Assembly: GCA_023653785.1 (NCBI GenBank)
Contig: JAMKCH010001612.1
Location: forward strand, 1 to 64,000
Length of the DNA: 64,000 nucleotides
Direction: 5' to 3'
Origin: Ophioderma brevispina
Lineage: Eukaryota > Echinodermata > Ophiuroidea > Amphilepidida > Ophiodermatidae
Both the position numbers and the translations under genes were made by a program. Positions 10,430 through 22,069 of the stretch are shown here, piece by piece. Numbering within the stretch: the first letter of the stretch is position 1; every line of letters begins with the position of its first letter. The notes under the pieces are model-generated. The model saw nothing but the letters and a program-made list of their open reading frames with translations, was not told the origin of the DNA and made no database searches.

Positions 10430-12540
10430 GCATACACCCTTCCCATCCATGCAGACTGGACCTTTCACTTAGAGGGTTTCAGACTGCCATGAAGAAAAAT
10501 CTGAACAAAACCAGACACCTGGTCCATCATTCAATTTGGCGGGATTTTACATTTTGGCGTAAAAACGGCAGCCATATTGAACAAATCATTCTCACTTCCA
10601 CTTTAATTGTATCAATTACAAACCACCATTTTGCAAGGCCTAACCATGCAATGTACATAACTTACAAACAGTTAAGAAACAAGAGAGTTGATATTTTGTA
10701 ACAAAATAACTTAAACAGTTCAATGAAACAGAGTTAATAGGTTTAATAATAACCAAAAATCTAGGCAAAAAATGATATAGGTATAGTGCCCATTTAGCAT
10801 GGTCTTGCCATGCTTCCTTTGTTGACCTTTTTGTATGTGTTTGGGAGGGTATGTACAGCAAGTTACAGCAGGACAACCTTCGTAGCAATTATGTCTAGGT
10901 CATACTGTAGAGTGAGTGGACTAAACCCTCGCTGCCTAGAGTAAGTAAAAGCCTCAGTGCGCTGACCCGATATAAACCTTGAAGTACAAAGTAAATCATA
11001 AACTCCCACAGAAAGTCTCCCACGAAGATTGACTGATATGTCAACGTATACGACCCGTATTGGGTTCAGTGTAAGAGATTTGTTTTTCATCATAATGCAC
11101 TGTGTCTTAAATCGCGCGCGATTTCATGGAGTAAGGGACTTTACAGCTAAGAGTGTACAAGACACCAGAGTTCAATAACCTAGATAGAGAACGCCAGCAT
11201 CAAGCCGCGATAACCATCTTTTCCAGCAGTGCGTACTTATTACCTAGCGTGGTGTTTGATACCATTTAATCATAGACTCCCTGATTTAATAGCGTGGTGT
11301 ACCAATTTATTGATATATTCAGCATTTGCGTAGAAACGAGTACGTTTCCAGGCCCAAATAGGTTACGGCGAATGCGATCCGTACGAGGGCGGAGTTTCGG
11401 CTGGATACCGTAAGGAATATTTATAATTTTCAAACACGGTTTACGGTGCCCGCCTATTCTTCAACACGGGCTACGCTATCTATTAGGGTATAAATAGAAT
11501 CTGTGGTACAAGCGAGGTTTGGTAGTTAGGCGTGATAATGCTGCGACAGCGCTATCGATTAATTTACTTTGTATAAACCCGCGGAAGTGGCTGTAACGCC
11601 TGCTAATAACTAAAACGGGGATCAGTCTGCTCATACAGTCCACGGTAAGGAATTTAGCCCGCTGACTATGTTTTCAGTTTGTAGACTTATGGACCCATAT
11701 TTTACAATTCATGCGGGGACAATTGAATATTAATTATTAAAGAACAATATACAGGATGTTGAATCTAAAAAGGAATTTTATTATGGGGACTATAACAGCC
11801 AAATTTTTGAAAAAAAAAATAAAGACTTTGATGACGCACGGGCATTGATTGGTTATTATTTTGCTTCGGGGGACCCATTCAGGTAAAAATGATCGTACGT
11901 ATCCCTACATTGAAAAAAAACAACCGATTTCTACGTCATCGTACGTCGGTTTGTGAATCAGTGGGAGGAGAAAAATAAAGGTAAATTTTTACTGTTTAGA
12001 CATAATAAACGGTTGTGCTTTTTGGGAAAAAATAATAGCATTTGGGCAGAGGGTCATGCATGTACAGACCTTGATTTAACATAAGGTGGATCCTATTAGC
12101 ATATCGGTGCCCCAGAAGAGAAAACTGATATCTGTTACCTGACACGTGACCTGGTTCCTTGACACGTGACACCAACCTAGTCATCTCGTTACCGTTATAA
12201 AGACAATACGGCAAAGCAGGGCAAGCATTCTTATCTCCGTTGTACAGCGTAATCGATCAGAGGGAAGACGATACACTGCGGTTCTGTAGTAACGACTAGT
12301 TTCAATGCATTTGAAGGCGTAGTTTCAATAAAGACTATGTTTCAATGCAGGTCAGAGTCATAGTGTGGGTTACTTTTCAAGGAAGTGACGATTCGCCAGA
12401 CTAGTGCTGGCGAATACTGTTGTGAAATATATTACGGACAAACTTATGCGGGCGCTATTTATTAGTATATCTCTCAATCACAATAGTCTATCGGTTATTC
12501 CGTAAAAGCTGATGTAGGGATTAAAATCATCCCCACCCAC
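10430..12540. other. No recognisable feature
   Basis: AT-rich, non-coding in appearance. Some CpG-containing words (CGTACG at about 11893 and 11940) and short A/T runs occur, but I see no open frame with a recognisable product, no RNA gene and no clear repeat. Confidence 0.5.
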
Positions 12541-12544
12541 ATCC

Positions 12545-12617
12545 TCCCTCGCTAGAGTAGTGGATAAGAGCATCGATTATAATGCAGGTATACACAGGTT
12601 CGAATCCACCATGGCCT
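12545..12617 (+). pseudogene. tRNA-like sequence (degenerate tRNA or SINE head)
   Basis: A canonical B box GGTTCGAATCC lies at 12597-12607. About 45 bases upstream, AGTAGTGGATAAGAGC resembles a tRNA D-arm/A box. The 3' flank ATGGCC could pair only partly with the 5' side, and no clean seven-base acceptor stem forms, so a functional tRNA is unlikely. The tail after it (TTTAGAGTA at about 12641) resembles the tail after the tRNA-like sequence at 24345, which suggests a tRNA-derived SINE family. Confidence 0.5.
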
Positions 12618-15600
12618 GTTTCAAATAAGGTATTCAGAATTATTTAGAGTAGGCAAAGGATATCATGCACGGACTGTCGTGCACACCAATTTAAATAGGC
12701 TTACTATCGGCAATCCCACAGGCTATCATAAGTCATAAACACCATAGGCGTAACACCACTCAAATTGTAAATAATGCTACAGCCATGCAATTATAATAGG
12801 CCCTACGCAGTGTAATAATCAGTACCTTGGTAATTGGCTTAAATTACTCAACAGTTAAGCCCCGGGCCCACGTCCGTGCCACTGTTTCATCTCAATGCTA
12901 TTAAACCATTGCAGTGCAGTTGACGTCACTCTATTTACTAAACCGTGGTCTAATTTCTACGAATTTCTGTATCATGTCTAAGTGTAGATTCGTATTTACG
13001 AATTAACGAGTGCAAGTGTGGATCGTATCTACGAAACTACGGGGGAATTTAACCCCACATTAACATTGGTATAACAGAAAGATTCGTAGCAATGATCTCA
13101 CGAGTTTAGTGAAATTAGATTGACCATGTTGTGGATTTACGGTCTGTGAAGAATATAAATGGCGTATACAATGTATAAACAGGAAATCATGTGAAATGAC
13201 GAGCTTGGGAGACAGGAGAGTTATTTTTGTTGTTCTGAAAATTGTTGTACTTGATTCTTTTTTTGTACACGGTCGTTTTGTTTTTTTTTTTTTTTAAAAC
13301 TATATGCACTCCGTGTAACATGTTTGATTTTTAACATTTCCCCTTATTTCGGTTTCTCTATGGTTGTCTATTTCATGTATTGCATAATTTCCTTCAACTT
13401 ATTTCAGGCCTGGTATCTTTGTCAGGTATTTTAAAATGTAACATACCTTTCGGTTCTTTGTTTTAGGGCTCTCTTCCTTTAAAATATATATTTATAATTT
13501 TGGATTTTTTTTTTTTATAAACTTATTCAATCGTTTCACATGTCTATGTATAATTATTAACATTTTTAGCCTATGCTTGAATTCATTACTACAGAGGAAT
13601 TATCGACTTATAATGTCTTAAAATGCGGATTAATTATTGTTTTCACTTGAAGGTATCATTTAAAGTTCGGTTATTGTTAGGGCCTGTGTTAAAGGTTATC
13701 ATTTTGAGTTGTTAATGCGTTTACATGGCCTCGGATTGTTGTCAATCCAGGATGATTAATATTGTAATATTTTTCAACAGTTGGTATTATCCTATGATAG
13801 GACTATTTACGGTCCTAAGTGATGTCAAAAACAAACCAATTGGGGCTTGGGAGGGGACGGTCATCTGTAGTTTACACGGGTCCTATAGGGCTTTTTCACA
13901 AGTTTAGGGGAATGCAGAAGGGGTACAAAAAACGTAGGGTTGCTTGAGGTAAAAATACTCATATTGACTATTCTGTACACGAACAAGCCACTATAGTGAA
14001 CATTTCATCTTGTAATCTAGATAGGCAACAAAAAAGGTTTGATGCGCCTTCTTTTGCCCGAAACACCTCAGCGTCATTGTAATTTTTTTTATTTTTAGTA
14101 AAAAAAATATGTTATACTGGATTTTTTTTATCGTTATTTACCTTTGCGCTCATTTTTAATAGATTAAGACCACTCAAAACTATCAAAAGCAATGTCATAA
14201 ATCGCAATTTTAAAATGTCATGCGAAGCGTGCAACCGAGACAATTTCCACGGGGGGTCTCACATTTGTGGTTAGGGCCGTGCCTCCGAGAGTCTGCAAAC
14301 ATACCTAATCTATACCAATGTTGTCTTGATGTGATAAAAAGATTAAGCTATACAAAAGAAAATGTAGATATTTTGGCCCAAATTTAACCATTAATTATGC
14401 CATGTTCCTCAAAAAATCGACGTTATTAGCAAAGTTTGGCTTCAGATTTAGCAAAAATTGGAATCAGTACTATATTCCAACCAAAATTTTATAGATTTAA
14501 AAGGGAAACCTATTACCTATACCAAAAATGGCATAAAAAAAGGTCTTTTTTATATCACCAACGGTTGAAAATGAGACCCATACTTACGACACGTCCCCGG
14601 TTGGTCATATATGTCTGCGTTGGTCCCTACCCTCCCGGACAATTTTTGGTATAAACTGAACAATTTCACGCACACTTCTAGACTACACATCTGGACATGT
14701 GTAAATGTTGTAATCCTGGGCATACGCCGGGGGAATAGTACATTCAGAAATTCAAACTCTTGTCCTGTATAAATTCTCATGAGTCGGTCTTTCAATAGGT
14801 TTCACTGTGTATGATTATGCAACGGTTTGGCCCACCCAGGGATGTTGTGCAGTATTCCAAGTGACGTGAGAAGAGCTTGTTTGCTATCCTGCGTATATGG
14901 ATAAAATTACCGTTGCCTTTCTATTCCCAGGGTATAATCTAAAATCCAGTCCTCTGTAAGCATAACATGGCAAGTGCCATCCGAAGAAACTATGGTTTGT
15001 AAATCTATCCAAGTGCATATCCCGGCTGGAATTAATACAATTAATTAAATCTTGTCCCGTATAAAATCAGTTATAAAGACATTCGTCTGGCGGTCAATAG
15101 TAATCCCCAAGTGTGATGATTTGCAGTTGGCTGGAATCTGGGTGTTGACATTTTTGCTAATTCCAAAAATCCATTCCTCCGGCAAGAGCTTTCGAAACTA
15201 TGCTTTACCTTGTATCCCCTCAGTCCACTGTAAGGGGTACCTGAGACATCAAGACACGCACATGGTGATGTAGCAAATAGAATCTCCAACAGTACTGATG
15301 TGTGGACTCGAAAAGGAGATCGAAATGAATTTATCGTGCCAAAAACAGCTTTCAAACTCTTTCAGACTCTCAATGGATGAGTAAATATGCCAAAAGGTTT
15401 TCAAAGGATTGATTTGAGTTGTCACTGACATTGATTTGACATTGTGAGCAATGGTTTTTAAGTCAGGGAAACTCTCAAAAGAGCGGATCTAGTTCGAAAC
15501 GTCACTCGGTTCGCCCCTCGTGAATAGTAACCTACGAATCATCTTTTTGAGGTTTCCCTTTACTTGAACTTAAAAGTTTCACATCAAATCATGCTTACTG

Positions 15601-15694
15601 TTAAGTAAAAATTACTCTGTGCATAACTCAAAATATCCAGAAAATTCCCTGCAACAGTAATTTATATCAAAACAGAAATTACCCTGGAAACATA

Positions 15695-15737
15695 CGCGCC
15701 ATGGCCTACAGAGCCTAGCGCTCTGTAGCATATGCGC
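15695..15737. repeat. Hairpin, copy 1
   Basis: An inverted repeat GCGCCATGGCCTACAGAGC / GCTCTGTAGCATATGCGC flanks a few-base loop. The stem is about 17 bp with few mismatches. The same structure is present at the equivalent place in copy 2 (20371-20416). Confidence 0.75.
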
Positions 15738-16644
15738 ACCGATTTCACTCGAATATCAAAACAAAGCCCTATTATAATTATTATAACCCCAAAACCATTG
15801 CACTCCTGGCGTTTACCAGAGTATAGTTTGATAAAGGTAATGTAAAAACAGGGTGGTAGGACATCGATTGCCGATTTGGCAAATTGGAGATTTCTCCAAA
15901 CGGTAAGTTGGACGAACTAGCCTACGTGCATTTACTATTGAAAGTCGTTGTCTCAGACATGACAAATCAGCTCTTTAAACCTTTGTTCAAAAATCTTAGT
16001 AATAGTAATGATGAGTTGAAGAAAAAATTATGGACATCAAATCCGTCGAGGGTTAGTGGATTAACTTCTCGGCAAAACCGTGCAATTTCCAATAACAGAT
16101 TCATTTAGATTTAAAGATTCGTGACCAGGCCTAGCCCTTAATCAAGTTGAACGTTCGGAATGCGTAAGAGCGCCCTCTACCGTTAAGTCTTTGATAAGGA
16201 CTAGCCCTCGGGTTACCGCCGGATGTTGATGCCATTTGTTGCTGTTAGGTTGGCTTGTCCCACCCCCAAATATTAAAACATATTTAAAATATAGGCATAC
16301 TCGGTTTTAAACAGAGTATGTACTTATCCATGGAAGGAATCGTGAGTTGCTTGAAAGTCTTTATATTACTAAATCCCCATAAGCAATCAAATGACCCAAC
16401 ATGAGCATCAAGAACGATAACGAATAACACAACTTCAAAATCATATTTTCACCCATAGACAAACTCGAGCATAATGGTGCATTCTGTCATACATTCACCA
16501 ATGCTTGTGGATTCACTTCAATGGTAGAATGAGAACATACAGTTGGCACGAAAACATCGTAAAACCCCCCAAACCAAAAGTTGCAAATTATGGGTTTTCA
16601 ATGGTCATTGCAGTGTCTGGGCGGAATTTAAACTTGTTATTGAA

Positions 16645-16850
16645 CAACTTCGTTGTAATGTAATAAACTGACGCGTAAGGTAATAAATTTGACGTGTTAT
16701 GTAATCAAACGCGTAATGTAATAAAAGTGACGCGTGATGTAATAAAAACATTGACGCGTATAATGTAATAAAAATTTTGTGTAATGTAATAAAAAAAAAT
16801 TGACGCGTAATGTAATAAAAATAACGCGTTATGAAATAACATGACCAAAT
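16645..16850. repeat. ACGCGT/TAATGTAATAAAA minisatellite, copy 1
   Basis: About ten short tandem units built from TGACGCGTAATGTAATAAAA and variants with TGTGTAATG or ATAACGCGTTATG. Unit length varies, about 16-24 bp. ACGCGT is itself a palindrome. The same family occurs at 21310-21515, 24590-25165 and, reverse-complemented, 28000-28190. Confidence 0.9.
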
Positions 16851-19800
16851 TAAGCTTTCGAAATTTCAAGAATTTTCAAGGAAAATAAAAGTTCTATTCA
16901 TCAACCGGCGTTTCGTATCCTGGGAGGTTACTCCACATGCGCACGCGAAAAACCACCGTATCAGGCCAGGGCAATTTCGGGATAAACTTGATTCACACTG
17001 GGTTTTATTGAACTATGTTAATATTAGTGTTATCTTTTGCACTACGTTGGTGTATGGGGTGGGAAGTGGGGTTGTCATTTGTTTAACCTTTCGAACCCAT
17101 CTGAAACACTTGCAGACCCCCTCTGGTCATGGGTGGGGTACATAAACACAACCATACAACAAAACCTGGAAAAAGAAATCGATTGCCACGATTGAAAAAT
17201 GGCCGTCCATTATAACGCGCACCAAATTCCCCGCCGAAAAATGGAAAAAAAAAAATGGATTCATAAAATAGGACAACATAAAAACATTTACATTGCTGAA
17301 ATACAAATTTTAAAAAAGTTAGAGCAAACAAGTTGTGAATAGTGACACATAGTTTCACACAATCTAATAGTCTAACTATGGAATAACACAGGCTTATATC
17401 ATTAAGTCATAACAACCATAGTCGTAACACCACCCAATTGTAACTTAGCTACCTCCATGCAATAATAGGCCTACGCATGTAATAATCAGTACATTTGTAA
17501 GTTGTGTGCTATTAATTACGCAACAGTTCGGCCCCATCCCACGTCCGTTCCACTGTTTTCATCGTACACGCTGCTATTAAACCATTGCAGTGACGTCACT
17601 CGATTTACTAACCGTGGTCTAATTTCTACGAATCTTTGTTTCATGTCTAAGTGTAGATCGTATTTACGAATCTACAGTCAAGTGGGGATTCGTAATCTAC
17701 GAAACTGCCGGGAATTTAACCCACACATTAACACATGTATCACAGAAGATTCGTAGCATTGATCTCACGATTTATAATAGATTGACATGTTGGGTAATTT
17801 ACGGGTGAACGAAATATAAAAGGGGTCTAACAATGTAAGAAACCCGAATCATGTGAATGACGACTTGGGATCCAGAGAGTTCGTTTTGTTTTCCTGAAAT
17901 ATTGTTGTACTTTTATTTATTTTTGTACACGTGTTTTTTTTTTTTAAACTATATGCAACTCCAGTGTTAACATGTTTGATTTTTAAATTTCACCTATTTT
18001 TCGGTCTCTATGGTTGATCTATTCAATAGTAGTGCATAAGTTCTTCAACTTTATTTCAAGGCCTGCACTCTTGTCAAGGTATTTTTCAAAATGTAACATA
18101 CCTTTCGGTTCTTTGTTTTGGGCCTTAAAATCTATATTAGAAAATTTTTGGATTTTTTTATTTTTATAACTTATTTCAATCTTTTCAAATTTTTAACCGT
18201 AGAAATAATTATTAACATGTTTTCGAGGCCATGCTTGAATTTCAATTTACTACAGATGGGAATTTTATCGAATTATAATTTCTTTAAAATGCGGATTAAT
18301 TCTTTGTTTTTTCACTTTAAGGTATCATGGAAAGTTCGGTTATTGTTTAGGCCTCGTGTTAAAGGTATCATTTAGAGTTGTAATCAGTTTTACATGGCCT
18401 CAGATTGTTGGCAAGCGAGTGTTAATAGTGTTAATATTTTTTCAAAATCAGTTTTTGATTATACCATTGATTAGGTCCTCTTTTTCGTCCTAATGTTATG
18501 TCCAAAACAACCAATTGGGCGGTGGAAAAAACCTTCATTCTGTATTTACACGTGTCCTATAGGGCTTTTTCACAGTTTTAGGGAATGCAGAAGGGGTCAC
18601 AAAACGTATGGTGCTTGAGGTAAAATTACCCCGATTGACTATTCTGTACACAACAAAGCCACTAGAGTGAAACATTTCATCTTGTAATAGATATGGCCAA
18701 CCAAAAAGGTTTATCTCTCACTTCGAGGTTGCCCGAAACCCTCAGCGTCATTGTATTTTTTAGTACAAAAATCATGTGCTCCCTGGATTTGTTTTATCGT
18801 TATTTACCTTTTGGCTCCCTTTTTTTAAACTGTCGATAAGACACTCAAAACATTATCAAAATGCATGTCATAAATCGCAATTTTAAAATGTATTCGAGCG
18901 TGCAACCAGACAGTTTCCACGGGGGGTCTCAAATTTGCTTTTGTGTAGGGACGTTGGCCTCCGAGAGTCCTGCAAACATGACCAATCTATACCAATTTTT
19001 GCTGAAAAAGCTTAGCTATACAAGAAATGAGATTTTATGGCCAAATTAACATTAATAGCCATTTTCCTCCTCCAAAATTCGAAACGTTATTAGTCAAAGT
19101 TTGGCTTCAGATTTAGAAAATTGACTCCGTACCATATTCCACAACATCCAAACCAATTTTTATATAAGATTTTTAAAAAGGGACCGGTATTACTATAACT
19201 ATCACCAAAATGTCATAAAAAAGTGTCTTTTTAATACGCAGAAGGTTGAAAATGAGACCCATATTCGACACCGCGTCCCCGTTGGTCCTATATGTTGAGT
19301 TGGGCCCCATACCCCTCCCCGGACAATTTTTGGTATAAATGAAACAATTTCATAATTACGCCCACCTTCTAGACTACACATCTGGACTGTTAAATGTTGT
19401 AATCTTGGATACTTCCGGGGGACACGTTCATTTCAAAATTAATATTGTCCGGTATAAATTCTCATGAGTCGGTCTTTCAAATCGTTTCCAATGTTGTATT
19501 ATTCTGCACGGTTTTTGTCCCACCCAGGGATGTTGTTCAGTATCCAAGTAGAAGTAGAAAGTAGCTTGATATCTGCTTATAATGGATAAATAAACCGTTG
19601 CCTTAATATGTTCCCAGGTATTAATCCTAAATCATTCCTCCCTGCTAACATGATGGCACGTGCATCCGAAACTATGGTTGTAAATAATAATCCAAGTGCA
19701 TATCCCGGTGGAATAATCATTAAATTAAATCCTTGTCCCGTATAACTCAGTATCAAGACATTCGTCGTCGTCAATATATCCCCAAGTGTGTGATCTTGCA

Positions 19801-20370
19801 GTTGGCTGGGATATCTGTGTGTGACATTGTTGCCTAATTTTCAAAAATCCATTCCTCCTTGCAAGCTTTCTAAACTACGCTTAACCTTGTATCCATCATG
19901 TCCCACTGAATGGGTACCTGAGACATCAGACACCACATGTGCATGTAAGCAATTATGCATCTCCACAGTACTGATGTGTGGACCGCGAAAAGGATATCGA
20001 TTAATTAACTTATCGAGCCCATTAACAGCTTTCAACTCGTTCAGACTCTTAATGGATGAGTAAATATCAAAAGGTTTTCAAAGGATTGATGAGTTTGTCA
20101 CTACTTGATTTCTACATTTGGAGCAATGGTTTAAGTCAGGGAAACCTCTCAAAAGAGCGGATTCGTGAGTTTCAATCACCGGGCTTCTTTATTCGCCCCT
20201 CGTGATTCCTACTACGAATCCACTCTTTTTTTTTGAAGGTTTCCCTTACCTTAAATGTTCACATCAATCATGCTTCTGTTAAATTACCTACCTGTGCATA
20301 ACTCAAAACGCCAGAACCTTCCCCCTGCAAAAGAATTTCTATTCTAAAACATAAATACCCTTGACCATAC

Positions 20371-20416
20371 GCGCCGGCCATGGCTACAGAGCTATGGCGC
20401 TCTGTATCCATGCGCA
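20371..20416. repeat. Hairpin, copy 2
   Basis: Counterpart of the copy 1 hairpin: CATGGCTACAGAGC pairs with GCGCTCTGTATCCATG-type sequence. The arms stay complementary although the surrounding sequence has many indels. Confidence 0.7.
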
Positions 20417-21309
20417 CCAATACACTCAATAGCAAAACAGCCCTATTATAAATTATTAATACAACCCCAAACCATTGCAACTCCTGGTTTACCAGAATTA
20501 TAGTTTATAAGGAAGGTAAAGCCAGGTGGTAGGACACGATTTGCTCGATTTGGGCATTGGGCGATTTCCATACGGTAATTTTGGGAACTGCTACGTGCAT
20601 TTACTATTGCAGTCTTGGTCTCAATGACATTACAAAATCAGCTCAGGTTAACCCTTGTTCACAGATCTTGTATATCATGATGGATTAAGAACAAATTATT
20701 GACCGCAAATCCGTCGAGTTTAGTGGAATTAACTTCTCTGCAAAACAGTGGCACTTTCCAATAACGATCTTTAGATTTACATATTCGTGACCAGGCCTAG
20801 CCCTTAGTCAAGTCTTTGTAACCGTTCGATATGCTTAAGAATCGCCCTCCGAGCCGTTAATTCTTTGAATAAGACTAGCCCTCGGTTTACGTCGGAAGAT
20901 TGATGCCGTTCTGTTGCTGTTAGTGATTTGGGCCTGTCCGGCCCCCCCCTATAAAACATATTTAACATATAGGCCTACTAGGTTTAAAAAGGTTATGTAC
21001 TTATCCCCTGGATAATCGTGATGTGCTGCAAGTCTTTAATTACTACATCCCATACGCACAAATGACCCAACATGAGCATCTACGATAACGAATACACACT
21101 CAACATCATATTTCAACCCAGTAGAACAAACTCGATCATATGGTGCATCTGTCATACATCCACCAATGCTTTTGGATTCCACTTCACTGTTTTAGAAGAG
21201 ACATACAGTTGACGAAAACTATCGTAAAACCCCCCAAACCAAAAAGTTGCAATGTATGAGTTTTTCAAATGGGTCATTTGCAGTGTAACTGTGGCGGACT
21301 GTTTACCAA

Positions 21310-21515
21310 ACCGTGTTATGTAATACTTTCGTGTAATGTAATACTGACGCGTAATGTAATAAATTTTTGACGTGTTAGTAATAAAACGCGTAATGTAATA
21401 AAAATTGATATGTAATAAAAACATTGACGCGTAATGTAATAAAAATTTTCCGTGTAATGTAATACAACAAATTGACGCGTAATGTATAAAAATTAACGCG
21501 TTAATGTAATACCAT
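21310..21515. repeat. ACGCGT/TAATGTAATAAAA minisatellite, copy 2
   Basis: Same units and order as 16645-16850, at the expected offset within the second copy of the large duplication. A long minus-strand open frame across it reads as a YYITR-rich repeat and is an artefact of the array. Confidence 0.9.
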
Positions 21516-22045
21516 GACAAATACTTTCGAATTTCACATAAATTTTCACAGGAAAATAAATTTCTATTCATCACCGGCGTATCCTGGGAGGTACTCACAT
21601 GCGCAACGAAAACACCTGATCATGCACTTTCTGGATAACTTTATTCCACTGGTTTTATTGAACTATGTTAAATATTTAGTGTGTTTCTTTGCACTCTTCC
21701 CCGTTGGTGTCATTTGTGGGAAGTGGGTCATGTGTACCCTTCGATCCCTTCTGAAAAACCTTTGCAGACCCCCTACTGGTCATTGGTGGGGTACATAAAC
21801 CAACCATACAACAAAACTGGAAAAATAATCGATTGTACCGATTTAAAATGCCGTCCATTTATACGCGCACAAATTTCCCCCGCCAAAATGGAAAAAAAAT
21901 GCTCATAATAAGACAACATAAATACATTTACCTTGCTGAATACAAATTTTAAAAAATTAAGGAGCAAACAAGTTGTTAATAGTGACACATAGTTCATTTT
22001 AACTACATATAGCTCGTAGTTAAATTTCAGTGACACATAGTGTTA

Positions 22046-22065
22046 TTTATGCTAATTAGCATAAA
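22046..22065. repeat. Perfect 20-bp palindrome at duplication edge
   Basis: TTTATGCTAATTAGCATAAA is exactly self-complementary, with a TAATTA core. It lies about 50 bp after the end of copy 2, next to a second inverted repeat (TTTAACTAC / GTAGTTAAA, about 21996-22026) and a repeated AGTGACACATAGT at about 21981 and 22030. Confidence 0.85.
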
Positions 22066-22069
22066 ACGC

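Larger units (their letters stand above)
12715..17384. repeat. Large tandem duplication, copy 1 (~4.67 kb)
   Basis: The whole segment aligns collinearly with 17385-22000 at a near-constant offset of about 4.67 kb. Anchors are CAGGCTATCATAAGTCATAA versus CAGGCTTATATCATTAAGTC at the starts, a conserved hairpin at 15695 versus 20371, minisatellites at 16650 versus 21310, and GAGCAAACAAGTTGT at the ends. Differences are mostly one- to few-base indels. No protein family is recognisable in either copy. Boundaries are good to a few tens of bases. Confidence 0.92.
17385..22000. repeat. Large tandem duplication, copy 2 (~4.6 kb)
   Basis: Head-to-tail second copy of the preceding unit, ending around GTTGTTAATAGTGACACATAG at about 21973-21993. 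It keeps the order of every landmark in copy 1: TGACGTCAC near 17590, TTCTACGAAT repeats near 17635-17705, the hairpin at 20371, the ACGCGT minisatellite at 21310. No long open frame is conserved between copies, which argues against a protein-coding unit. Confidence 0.92.

Noticed and set aside
21152..21598. 148-codon minus-strand open frame as a gene
   Set aside because: Its YYITR-rich product is the translation of the ACGCGT/TAATG minisatellite.
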